A DNA stretch of 11,527 bases from an uncultured Collinsella sp. (GCA_900555815.1 USMR01000012.1:1-11527), one strand, 5' to 3'. Counted from the first letter of the stretch, positions 1-8,540 are shown. Notes: generated by a model not told the origin, from the letters alone. Translations and numbers: made by a program.

Positions 1-1
1 T

Positions 2-118
2 CAGGTCAAGAATGCGACCAAAATCCCGAAGATCGCCGCGGCGGTATCCAAGAACGTAAAGACCGATTTCACGACCGGCGAGCTGCGCTGGATGGGCAAG
101 CAGGCGCTTCAGATCATC
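2..118 (+). pseudogene. Fragment of an LCP-family (LytR-CpsA-Psr) protein, broken at both ends
   Basis: The plus-strand frame beginning at base 2 is open from the window edge and reads like the C-terminal part of an LCP catalytic domain: a KIPKI segment, then KNVKTDFTTGELRW, then a short helix. LCP enzymes attach wall polymers to peptidoglycan at the outer membrane face. By my count third codon positions are about 80% G/C here, against about 50% for the minus-strand reading of the same bases, which also supports plus-strand coding. The frame stays open to a TAA at 191-193, but residues after about base 118 lose family character and the bases become the start of gyrA on the other strand. I infer a junction somewhere in 95-125. 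Recognition is by eye; both the family call and the break need a BLASTX. Confidence 0.45.
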
Positions 119-178
119 GGGCATACCGGCATCGCCGGCCTCGTCCATACCCTCGTTATTGTTGATATCGTCTGCCAC
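119..178 (-). CDS. gyrA: DNA gyrase subunit A, first ~20 codons only
   Basis: A GTG start at 178-176 has a strong ribosome binding site (AGGAGG at 183-188, 4 bases away) that nearly touches the gyrB stop codon, 11 bases upstream. This is the place and strand expected for gyrA, the DNA-cleaving subunit of the gyrase heterotetramer. The encoded start, MADDINNNEGMDEAGDAG, is an acidic leader of the kind that precedes the GyrA core. The frame stays open to base 2 (59 codons), but residues after about 20-22 do not resemble GyrA: the hallmark YAMSVI and RALPDVRDGLKPVHRR segment, usually within the first 60 or so residues, is absent. The gene therefore appears interrupted at about base 119, or the sequence is chimeric. 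Assignment rests mainly on context and the start signal. Confidence 0.5.
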
Positions 179-189
179 GTTACCTCCTC

Positions 190-2262
<2,073 letters not shown>

Positions 2263-2269
2263 TTATCGT

Positions 2270-2299
2270 AAAAAAATACCCTCGGGAACGAGGGTATTT
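2270..2299 (-). terminator. Intrinsic terminator after dciA, upstream of gyrB
   Basis: A perfect 10-bp stem (AAATACCCTC at 2274-2283 with GAGGGTATTT at 2290-2299) closes a 6-base loop. Read on the minus strand it is followed by a run of seven T (2276-2270). It lies 26 bases past the dciA stop and about 50 bases before the gyrB start, so it should end dnaN-recF-dciA transcripts or act as an attenuator before gyrB. Confidence 0.85.
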
Positions 2300-2325
2300 G
2301 GCTCTACAAGGCCACCAGATGCGAT

Positions 2326-2889
2326 TTAAGGCTCTTTTTTGCTTTCTACGCCCTTGGCCCACTCGGCACTGGCTCTCATGGCATTCTCGAGGGCCTCGCG
2401 CAGTTTTTGGTCTTCGATGGGCGCCACTTGGCGCTCAATCTCGGTGCGCTCGGCCTCACTTAGGTCGGCGTGCGGGGCCGGCGGGCGCTCGGTCGTCGCC
2501 GGGCGCAGGCGCTGCTTGGCGGCGGGCGGCGTGTGACCCGGCGCGGTGGTTTTGAACACCAGGCCGTCCACATGCGCACCGGCGCGCTCCATGCGCGCGC
2601 GGATGATCTCGCGCAACAGCGTCATTTCCTGCGTCCACGAGGGCGAATCGAGATATACCAGCAGCTCATTGGACTCGGGCAGGTAGCGCAAGCCCGTCAC
2701 ATGCCGCCCCTCGCGCGTGCCCGAGCACACCGCGTTCCACGCGCGATAGACCGCGCGCGACTCCTCGGCAGCCTCCATCTGCGCGCGGCGCTCAGGTGTC
2801 GCGGCCGCCAGGATGCGCTGACGCTCTGCGTTCAAAAATCCACTGAAGGCAACCGTTTCGCTCTCGCGCTCGTAATTAGCACGTCTCAC
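2326..2889 (-). CDS. dciA: DUF721 / DciA-family putative DnaB helicase loader
   Basis: A 187-aa protein with a DUF721/DciA core at about residues 47-115: a V-x-x-AW-x-AV segment, a central ELLVYLDSPSWTQEM strand-helix (family pattern L-x-V-x-x-x-S-x-x-W) and a closing VDGLVFKT strand. DciA is the ancestral loader or recruiter of the replicative helicase DnaB in bacteria that lack phage-derived DnaC/DnaI, and in Actinomycetota its gene usually follows recF. The C-terminal third is Pro/Arg-rich, then a charged helix, probably flexible. The start is GTG at 2889, overlapping the last 14 bases of recF in another frame with no good ribosome binding site, so translation is probably coupled to recF. 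The family call is by eye; the role is inferred from family and context. Confidence 0.82.
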   Translation of the reverse strand: MRRANYERESETVAFSGFLNAERQRILAAATPERRAQMEAAEESRAVYRAWNAVCSGTREGRHVTGLRYLPESNELLVYLDSPSWTQEMTLLREIIRARMERAGAHVDGLVFKTTAPGHTPPAAKQRLRPATTERPPAPHADLSEAERTEIERQVAPIEDQKLREALENAMRASAEWAKGVESKKEP

Positions 2890-3982
2890 CCATGCTCACC
2901 ACCTTGGCTCGATCAAGCAGGTCATCGGTAAAGTACCCCAGGTTGGTCGTGGTTATGACCGTCTGGATATCATCGCCGATCAGCCGCAGAAAAGCGCCGC
3001 GACGCTCGCCGTCGAGCTCGCTCATCACGTCGTCTAAAAGCAGCAGTGGGGCGGTGCCCAGGACATCGCGAGCCACGGCCACCTCCGCCACCTTCCAGGC
3101 CAGAACCAACGTTCGCTGTTGACCTTGGCTGGCAAATGAACGGGCGGAGCGACCCGCCACGGTAAACTCAATCTCATCGCGATGCGGTCCCACCAACGTC
3201 ACGCCGCGGCGAATTTCCTCGTCGGCGTGCTCATCAAGGGCAGCCAGCATGCGCTCGTACGCCCAGCCCTTCAGCTCTTCGCGATCCTCGACCTGGGGCA
3301 AATCCCCCAGTGTGGACGTATAGGTCGCGTTGGCAGCCTCGCCGGACGCCACTTGCCCGTAGGCAGTGTGTACATGGCCCGCCAGCCGGTCGAGCAGGGC
3401 CAACCGGTGCACGAGCAGAGCCGCGCCCGCGCGGGCAATCGAATCGTTCCACGCGCCGAGCATCTCACGGCAGCACCAGGTCTCCTTGAGCAAGGCGTTA
3501 CGCTGGGTCACGCAGCGCCCATAGGTGCTCGCAAGATCGGCATAGCGTGCGCTCAGTTGCATGCCAAAGTCATCGAGGGCGGCGCGGCGCACACTGGCGC
3601 CTCGCTTAACCATGTCCAGATGGTCAGGGCAAAACAGCACGCTCGGCAGAACCCCGCGTACACCGGCGGCAGAGCATCTCTTGCCGTTGCGGCTAAACGA
3701 GCGCTTACCGTCCTCCGCGCTCAATCCCATATCAAGCACGCGGCCGTCGCCCTCGAGCCTCAGCTCGACCTTGCACGAGCCCACGCCGTCATGGACGAGC
3801 TCGGCTGCGGTCGGATGCCTAAACGAGGCGCCGCTCGTCAGCAGCTGCAGCGCCTCTATGAGATTGGTCTTTCCCGCCGCGTTTGGTCCCGCAAGTATCG
3901 TCACGCCCTCGTCCAGGGCAAGACGATAGCTATCGAAGCTGCGGTAGTGCGCGACGGAAAGATCGCGGGCGAACATGGTCAT
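2876..3982 (-). CDS. recF: DNA replication and repair protein RecF
   Basis: SMC-like ABC ATPase that binds gapped DNA and helps RecOR load RecA. The 368-aa product has every diagnostic element: Walker A GPNAAGKT at 32-39, the RecF-typical VGPHRDE at 264-270, the ABC signature SQGQQR at 285-290, Walker B LLLLDD at 313-318 and D-loop SELD at 321-324. Length matches the family (about 360-375 aa). The start is ATG at 3982; a second in-frame ATG lies two codons on (3976), and neither has a clear Shine-Dalgarno sequence. Only 9 bases separate it from the dnaN stop, so translation is likely coupled to dnaN. It overlaps dciA by 14 bases at its 3' end. Confidence 0.97.
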   Translation of the reverse strand: MTMFARDLSVAHYRSFDSYRLALDEGVTILAGPNAAGKTNLIEALQLLTSGASFRHPTAAELVHDGVGSCKVELRLEGDGRVLDMGLSAEDGKRSFSRNGKRCSAAGVRGVLPSVLFCPDHLDMVKRGASVRRAALDDFGMQLSARYADLASTYGRCVTQRNALLKETWCCREMLGAWNDSIARAGAALLVHRLALLDRLAGHVHTAYGQVASGEAANATYTSTLGDLPQVEDREELKGWAYERMLAALDEHADEEIRRGVTLVGPHRDEIEFTVAGRSARSFASQGQQRTLVLAWKVAEVAVARDVLGTAPLLLLDDVMSELDGERRGAFLRLIGDDIQTVITTTNLGYFTDDLLDRAKVVSMGETC

Positions 3983-3991
3983 GGCGCAGCG

Positions 3992-5095
3992 CTAGATGCG
4001 GACCGGCATGACCAGGTGCAGGTAGTTTATCTTGTCGTAGGACTTGAAGATGCCCGCCTGCGAGTAGCTCTTGAGCTCCAGCGTGATCTCCTTCTCCTTG
4101 GACAGGGCATTGAGGCAGTCGAAGATGTAGTGGTAGTTGAAGGCGATGGTGCCCGACTCGCCCTCGGCCTCGACATCGATCGTCTCCTGCGCAAGGTCCT
4201 GGTCATTGGAAATGGAGGACAGGCCCATCTGCCCGTTCTCGACATCGATCTCGAACTTGACGGCGGGGTTGGCGCTCGCGATAACGGCCACGCGCTTGAG
4301 GGCGGCGTTAAAGGCGGCGACGTCGATCTTGACGCTCGTCACGCACGAATCGGGGATGAGCTGCTTGTAGTTGGGGTACACGCCCTCGATGCGGCGCGAC
4401 ACGTAGGTGGTGTTGCCGGCCTCGAAGACGACCTGGGTGTCGGTAGCCCCGATCATGATGGTCGCCTGGCTGGCCATGATGTTCAGCGCATCGTTAAAGG
4501 CGTCGGCCGGAACGTTGAGCTCAAAGGAGCCCTCGAGGGTCGAGGTCTCGACCTGCGTATCGCACACGGCCAAACGGAAGGAATCGGTCGCCACCAGGCG
4601 CACGGTGTTGTTCTCGACCTTCATGTGCACACCGCCCAGGATGGGGCGGGCCTTGTCGGTCGAGGTGACGCGCCACACGCGGCTGACCATCTCGGACAAG
4701 ATATCGGTCGGCAGCTCCACGGCACTCTCGATGGCATAGGCCGGAAACTCGGGGAAGTCATTGGCATCGAGCGTGTTCAGCCTAAAAGAGCTCTTCTCGC
4801 AACCAATCAGCACCTGGCGCTCGGACAGCTCAAAGGTGACCGGGGCATCGGGGAGGGTCTTGGTGATATTGGAGAGCATCTTACAGGGGATAACCATCTC
4901 GCCCTCTTCTTCGACATGCGCCGCGATGCGATGACGGATCGAGATGGTGTAGTTAGAGGTCTGGAATTCCAAGATGCCGTCTTGGGCCTTAACGAGCACG
5001 CCCGACAGGATGGGAAGGGTGGATGCCGAAGCGACACCCTTCATAACGACGCCGATGGCTTGTGTAAGCGAGCTCTGGCTGACGGTGAACTTCAT
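3992..5095 (-). CDS. dnaN: DNA polymerase III sliding clamp (beta subunit)
   Basis: The 367-aa beta clamp, which as a dimeric ring tethers DNA polymerase III and other clamp-binding proteins to DNA. Three topologically similar domains fit at about 1-120, 125-250 and 255-367. The N-terminal pattern MKFTVSQSSLTQAI, the TLPILSG motif near residue 27 and the C-terminus LHLVMPVRI are typical, the last close to the canonical MPMRL-type end. ATG at 5095 is preceded by GAAAGG (5105-5110) at 9 bases, a good ribosome binding site that lies inside the AT-rich origin segment. It is the first gene of the dnaN-recF-dciA group and is 238 bases downstream of dnaA, so a separate promoter in the gap is likely, though I could not pick one convincingly. 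Confidence 0.98.
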   Translation of the reverse strand: MKFTVSQSSLTQAIGVVMKGVASASTLPILSGVLVKAQDGILEFQTSNYTISIRHRIAAHVEEEGEMVIPCKMLSNITKTLPDAPVTFELSERQVLIGCEKSSFRLNTLDANDFPEFPAYAIESAVELPTDILSEMVSRVWRVTSTDKARPILGGVHMKVENNTVRLVATDSFRLAVCDTQVETSTLEGSFELNVPADAFNDALNIMASQATIMIGATDTQVVFEAGNTTYVSRRIEGVYPNYKQLIPDSCVTSVKIDVAAFNAALKRVAVIASANPAVKFEIDVENGQMGLSSISNDQDLAQETIDVEAEGESGTIAFNYHYIFDCLNALSKEKEITLELKSYSQAGIFKSYDKINYLHLVMPVRI

Positions 5096-5106
5096 CTTTT
5101 AATACC

Positions 5107-5142
5107 TTTCTATAGATATAAATATCTTAATAATAGTAATAG
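5107..5142. other. AT-rich segment, candidate DNA unwinding element
   Basis: Thirty-one of 36 bases are A or T in a neighbourhood well above 50% G+C. It contains an imperfect palindrome, AGATAT-AA-ATATCT (5114-5127), and ends at the trio-like array. It also overlaps the dnaN leader and ribosome binding site, so AT-richness could partly reflect dnaN promoter and leader needs. Confidence 0.5.
5128..5142 (+). repeat. DnaA-trio-like array (five triplets)
   Basis: The plus strand reads TAA TAA TAG TAA TAG, that is 3'-GAT AAT GAT AAT AAT-5' when read from the DnaA-box side. This matches the DnaA-trio pattern (3'-[G/A]AT-5' repeats) that in B. subtilis guides a DnaA filament onto one DNA strand. 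A box-like TAATCAACA lies 12 bases away on the expected side and the AT-rich segment continues on the other. Short AT-rich repeats can arise by chance. Confidence 0.5.
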
Positions 5143-5154
5143 CACTGACGAAAC

Positions 5155-5163
5155 TGTTGATTA
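5155..5163 (-). promoter_or_regulatory. DnaA-box-like site TAATCAACA
   Basis: It differs from the repeated TTTTCAACA at two positions and from TTATCCACA at two. It lies on the minus strand, 12 bases before the trio-like array, where B. subtilis has its last DnaA boxes. Weak as a sequence match; position is the main support. Confidence 0.35.
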
Positions 5164-5307
5164 CTCCCAAAGACGCAGGTCAGACCCAGAAAGAGAATCG
5201 ACAGCAACCTGTGTGCAACAGGGGTGGTTTTCCACGTTCAAAACCTGCGCAAAACTTTTCATCACCGCGGATTGGGTTTTAGACACCTTATGCCCGTGGT
5301 TTCGACA

Positions 5308-5321
5308 AGTTTTCAACAGGT
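5308..5321 (+). repeat. Origin 14-mer copy 1 (putative DnaA box TTTTCAACA)
   Basis: AGTTTTCAACAGGT, whose exact reverse complement occurs at 8508-8521 and 8561-8574 in the other origin part. The core TTTTCAACA (5310-5318) is two changes from the canonical box TTATCCACA. It sits 13 bases past the dnaA stop and, with a weaker GTTTCGACA (5299-5307), lies between the arms of a 7-bp inverted repeat (AGACACC at 5281-5287, GGTGTCT at 5319-5325; the right arm overlaps the end of the 14-mer). Confidence 0.6.
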
Positions 5322-5333
5322 GTCTCTATTTCC

Positions 5334-7058
5334 CTACGAGCGCAGTGTAATTTTATCGCGCAGCGACTTGAGGTCTTCGGTGACGGTGCGGTCTTCCTGG
5401 ATCATCTTCTGGACCTTTTTGTAACTCGTGCTGACGGTCGAGTGGTTGCGGTTGCCAAATTCGGCGCCTACCGCCGTGGTCGTCATCTCGCACATTTCGA
5501 TGGCAAGGTAGATAGCGATATGGCGTGCTTTGGCGATATTGGCGTTGCGACGCGGGCCGATGAGCTCCTCGTGCGTCACGCCGTACTGCTCTTCGATGAC
5601 GGACTGAACCGTCTGGACGTTGATCTTTTTGGCCGATGTGTCGAAGTACTGGCTGGCGATGGCGTCGATATCGTCAAAGGTGAGTTCCCCTCCCTCGCGC
5701 TCGCGGTCGCCCGCCTCGCCGGCGCAGCGCTCGCAAAAGCTCTCGAGTTCGCGGATGTTGGTGCCTGAGACCTCGGCCATGTGTTTAAAGTGCTCGTCGG
5801 TCAGGTGCCCGCCGTCGCCCCCATAGGCCGCCAGCAGCGAGTCGTCGCCTGTCTCGGGAGCGGCGACGATGGTGTTCTCGTAATAGCGCTGCAAGATCTT
5901 GTATTTCATCTCGTAGCTGGGCTCTGCGACCAGGCAGAGCATGCCGGCGTTGAAGCGGCTGGTCAGGCGCTCGTCCATGCTCAGGTCCTTGGGGGCGCGG
6001 TCTGCCGCGATGACGACCTTCTTGTTGTTGCGGATGAACTCGTCCATGAGCTGGAAAAAGTAGTCCACGCTCGCGCGCTTGCCGATGATGTTTTGGATGT
6101 CATCGATGATGAGCACGTCCACGCCGTGGTACGCCTGCATGATGGGGGCGTTGCTCTTCTTTTGGCGGTCGAACTCGGTCATCAGGTCGTCCAGATATGC
6201 CTGGGAGTTGGCATACTTGACCTTGATCTCGGGCGACTTCTCGGCGAGCTCGTTTTTGATGGCAAGCAGCAGGTGCGTCTTGCCCAGGCCCGATTTGCCG
6301 TAGATGAACAGTGATGTGCATGTGCCGCGCTCGTCCGCGAGGGCGGCAAACTTGAGTGCCGAGCGATAGGCATGGCTGTTTTCGGGGCCGTAGACAAAGT
6401 TCTCAAAGGTAAATTTTGAGTTCGCGGCGAGCGGGGCTCCATCCGTATTCTGCTCGGCCGGCACGGTCGGCGCCGGTATGGGTGAAGCGGGGGTCGCAGC
6501 TTGCGTGGATTTAGTCGGCGCTCCGCCCTTCATCTGGTTCATCATGCGACGAAAATCATCGGCCGAGAGCGTGTTCTTGATTGCAATGCCCGAATCCGCG
6601 CCCGCTGCTGCGTCGTGAGCGATAGGCATGTGCGTGACGGGTGCGTTCGTTGACGTCGCCGCCGCGGTCGGCAACGGTGCCATGGTTTCACGGGAAACAT
6701 CGCTGTGCTGGTGCTCGATTGTCGGCACGTCGCCTGCGGAGGTCGGTGCCGCCGGGGAAGCGGCGGGAGCCGTGGCGGGCGCCGTCGCGGCAGCGGATTC
6801 CGTTGCGGCGCCTTGCGGTGCCACGATGTCGAGCGCGATCGGTGCAAAGGCGATTTCTTCCAGATAGGCCTCAATAGTCGGCTGATGCTTTTTGAGCTGC
6901 GCGATGGCAAAGCGCGAGGGGGCCTCGATCGTGAGCGTATCTTCGGTCAGGCTTATGGCCCGCGATTGCCCCAGCATGTTGATGAGGCGTGCATCTTGGC
7001 CGTCGCGCTGGCAAAAGGCGATGGCATCCCCCAGGATGATGCTTGCTTCCTCGTCCAC
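5334..7058 (-). CDS. dnaA: Chromosomal replication initiator DnaA
   Basis: AAA+ initiator that binds origin boxes and opens DNA. The 574-aa protein shows domain I (1-80), an Ala/Pro/Thr-rich linker domain II (about 82-210), and AAA+ domain III with Walker A GKSGLGKT (254-261), Walker B VLIIDD (315-320), sensor 1 near 348-360, box VII ERLTSRFN with Arg364/Arg368 and sensor 2 Arg436. Domain IV (about 475-574) ends in the helix-turn-helix with FGNRNHSTVSTSYKKV. Aligned to E. coli, base-contacting Arg399, His434 and Thr436 are kept (Arg504, His539, Thr541), but Asp433 is Asn538 and Thr435 is Ser540. At 574 aa it is long, mainly through domain II. GTG start at 7058, with GGGAG five bases upstream; it begins 15 bases after the GHKL gene stop, so the two are probably co-transcribed. 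Confidence 0.98.
   Translation of the reverse strand: MDEEASIILGDAIAFCQRDGQDARLINMLGQSRAISLTEDTLTIEAPSRFAIAQLKKHQPTIEAYLEEIAFAPIALDIVAPQGAATESAAATAPATAPAASPAAPTSAGDVPTIEHQHSDVSRETMAPLPTAAATSTNAPVTHMPIAHDAAAGADSGIAIKNTLSADDFRRMMNQMKGGAPTKSTQAATPASPIPAPTVPAEQNTDGAPLAANSKFTFENFVYGPENSHAYRSALKFAALADERGTCTSLFIYGKSGLGKTHLLLAIKNELAEKSPEIKVKYANSQAYLDDLMTEFDRQKKSNAPIMQAYHGVDVLIIDDIQNIIGKRASVDYFFQLMDEFIRNNKKVVIAADRAPKDLSMDERLTSRFNAGMLCLVAEPSYEMKYKILQRYYENTIVAAPETGDDSLLAAYGGDGGHLTDEHFKHMAEVSGTNIRELESFCERCAGEAGDREREGGELTFDDIDAIASQYFDTSAKKINVQTVQSVIEEQYGVTHEELIGPRRNANIAKARHIAIYLAIEMCEMTTTAVGAEFGNRNHSTVSTSYKKVQKMIQEDRTVTEDLKSLRDKITLRS
6684..6699. promoter_or_regulatory. parS-like ParB/Spo0J binding site inside dnaA
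   Basis: GGTTTCACGGGAAACA matches the palindromic parS consensus TGTTTCACGTGAAACA at 14 of 16 positions; one half-site (GTTTCAC) is perfect, the other has one change. It falls in the codons for Val-Ser-Arg-Glu-Thr of the poorly constrained DnaA domain II, so a DNA site could persist there without harming the protein. parS sites usually cluster near oriC. No ParB gene is in the window, and binding is not shown. Confidence 0.5.
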
Positions 7059-7073
7059 TGTCTCTCCCGTTCT

Positions 7074-8459
7074 TTAGCTCTGAGCTCGCACGCGAGCGGC
7101 GCCGAGTTCGGTCAGATGGTATTTCTGGCCATGCTTGATGACCAAGCCGGCCTGCGCCAAGTCATTGAGCGTGCGTGACCAAGTGGGGGCCGAGTTTCCA
7201 AACGCCCTCGCCAGATCGGTTGCACCGCACGCTTGATTTTGCGCCAGATAGCCCAGCGCGGCGTTGCCGCGATCGCTTACGAACACGTCCGGTTGTGGCT
7301 GCGCATACTGATTTGCTGCATTAGGATACATCATTTGAGCTGCTGGTTGTTGAGAACTCTGCATCGGCGGCATTTGCTGTTGAAAACTTTGAGGCCACTG
7401 TTGGTAAGGCTGCAGAGGCATCTGTTGGGCCCAGGGGTTGTACTGCTGCTGCGGCATCTGCTGGTACGGCTGCTGATATCCCTGCTGGTACTGCTGCGGG
7501 AACTGCTGGCCATACCCCAGTGGCGGCATCTGCTGATATGGATATCCCCGTTGGTACGGCTGATAGCCCATTTGCTGGCCACCCGGTGCCCCCGTCGCCT
7601 GCTGCATTGCTGCGGCATCCTGATCTGCCAGCGGCATGGCCTCTGGCATGTTTGGCGTCATCGACATAGATGCCGCCTGGGGCTCTTGTGTGGGAAGCAT
7701 TCCGGGCTGCTGCATCTGCCCCACGGGGGGCTGCATCTGCTGCGTTGCCATGGGCTGCTGCGCAAAAGCTCCCGGCAGGGGATATGTGGGCTGCTCCGTC
7801 TCGGGCCGCACGGCAGCACCGCGTCCGCCGGCACGCTCGATTTCCTGCACGCGTTTAGGGTTCAGGCTTACCGTAACCACGGTGCCGTTGCCCATGTTGT
7901 CCTCGATGGATACGGCACCGCCGGCGTTTTCCAAATACTCCTGCACCATGGGAAACCCTGCTCCGGTTCCACGGATATAGCGCTTCATCTTGCTGTTTGC
8001 GCTGGTAACGCCAAAGTCGAAAGCGCGTTCCTTGTCGTCGATGCCGGGTCCTTGGTCAGCAAAGCGGATGGTGTCTCCGCCGTCCAGAATCGAGATGATG
8101 GGCTCTGCAAAGTGTGCGTGGATAAAGTTTTCGACAATCTCGCGGATGACCATGAGCGAGATATGGCCACCTTGTTCTTTCATGCACTGGTAGACGGTGT
8201 TGGTCGTCTCTTCCAAATACGTGCGGACATCTTGCGGATCAATGACGATCACACGCGGTGTCGACAGCATGTCGTCATAGACGGCGATGCGCGCTGCGTA
8301 CATGGCTTTTGGCGCCTGCGTTGTCGTCTGTTCACCTTCGTCACGCTCTTCGCGCACGCCGGTGATGTGCTCGTTGTCGGGTGCCGGGTCTCCGGAATCG
8401 ACCATGGTGTAAAAGTCGTCAGACATGCCGCTCGCAATCTTCCAAAAGGTTTCGAACAA
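7074..8459 (-). CDS. GHKL-type ATPase with Gln/Pro/Tyr/Met-rich linker and C-terminal winged helix; function unknown
   Basis: I do not recognise this as a named gene. Counting from the chosen start (461 aa), residues about 95-200 form a GHKL (histidine-kinase/anti-sigma type) ATP-binding domain: N box REIVENFIHA with Glu107 and Asn111, G1 DQGPGI at 135-140, G2 GTGAGFPMV at 164-172 and a final NGTVVTVSL strand. I see no phosphoacceptor His domain or membrane segment. Residues about 219-390 are low complexity, rich in Gln, Pro, Tyr, Met and Gly with many YQQ/PQQ units. Residues about 391-461 look like a winged helix (CGATDLARAFG, SRTLNDLAQAGLV, then a YHLTELGAARV wing). Start is uncertain: TTG 8459 has GGTGAG seven bases upstream; TTG 8498, GTG 8471 and ATG 8426 are alternatives. 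It ends 15 bases before dnaA, suggesting co-transcription and a link to origin or dnaA control (inference). Confidence 0.85.
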   Translation of the reverse strand: MFETFWKIASGMSDDFYTMVDSGDPAPDNEHITGVREERDEGEQTTTQAPKAMYAARIAVYDDMLSTPRVIVIDPQDVRTYLEETTNTVYQCMKEQGGHISLMVIREIVENFIHAHFAEPIISILDGGDTIRFADQGPGIDDKERAFDFGVTSANSKMKRYIRGTGAGFPMVQEYLENAGGAVSIEDNMGNGTVVTVSLNPKRVQEIERAGGRGAAVRPETEQPTYPLPGAFAQQPMATQQMQPPVGQMQQPGMLPTQEPQAASMSMTPNMPEAMPLADQDAAAMQQATGAPGGQQMGYQPYQRGYPYQQMPPLGYGQQFPQQYQQGYQQPYQQMPQQQYNPWAQQMPLQPYQQWPQSFQQQMPPMQSSQQPAAQMMYPNAANQYAQPQPDVFVSDRGNAALGYLAQNQACGATDLARAFGNSAPTWSRTLNDLAQAGLVIKHGQKYHLTELGAARVRAQS

Positions 8460-8507
8460 ATAGTAGCTCACCGTGCAATGTTTCTCATCTTTCGACAAAC
8501 TTTCAAA

Positions 8508-8521
8508 ACCTGTTGAAAACT
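8508..8521 (-). repeat. Origin 14-mer copy 2 (putative DnaA box TTTTCAACA)
   Basis: The plus strand reads ACCTGTTGAAAACT, identical to 8561-8574 and the exact reverse complement of 5308-5321. The core box is 8511-8519 on the minus strand. Confidence 0.6.
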
Positions 8522-8540
8522 TTGGAAAACGGACGAAAAG

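Larger units (their letters stand above)
5096..5333. other. Putative oriC part 1 (dnaA-dnaN intergenic region)
   Basis: This 238-base non-coding gap holds the elements expected of an unwinding region. On the dnaN side lies an AT-rich stretch (5107-5142, 31 of 36 bases A/T by my count) with five tandem DnaA-trio-like triplets. Next to them is a box-like site TAATCAACA (5155-5163, minus strand). On the dnaA side lies TTTTCAACA (5310-5318), with weaker relatives at 5228-5236 (TTTTCCACG), 5256-5264 (TTTTCATCA) and 5299-5307 (GTTTCGACA). No TTATCCACA occurs. The layout dnaA, boxes, trios, AT-rich DNA, dnaN mirrors the B. subtilis unwinding site. Origin function is inference. Confidence 0.65.

Noticed and set aside
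5228..5243. Second possible parS site (TTTTCCACGTTCAAAA)
   Set aside because: It matches only the left half of the consensus, and the palindrome is broken in the right half; better explained as a weak DnaA-box relative.
3182..5350. Plus-strand open frame of 722 codons opposite recF and dnaN
   Set aside because: Antisense to two certain genes, crosses their boundary and the intergenic gap, with no domain signature or ribosome binding site.
7233..8516. Plus-strand open frame of 427 codons opposite the GHKL ATPase gene
   Set aside because: Leu/His/Arg-rich composition is what antisense of the Gln-rich linker gives; the minus-strand reading has real GHKL motifs.
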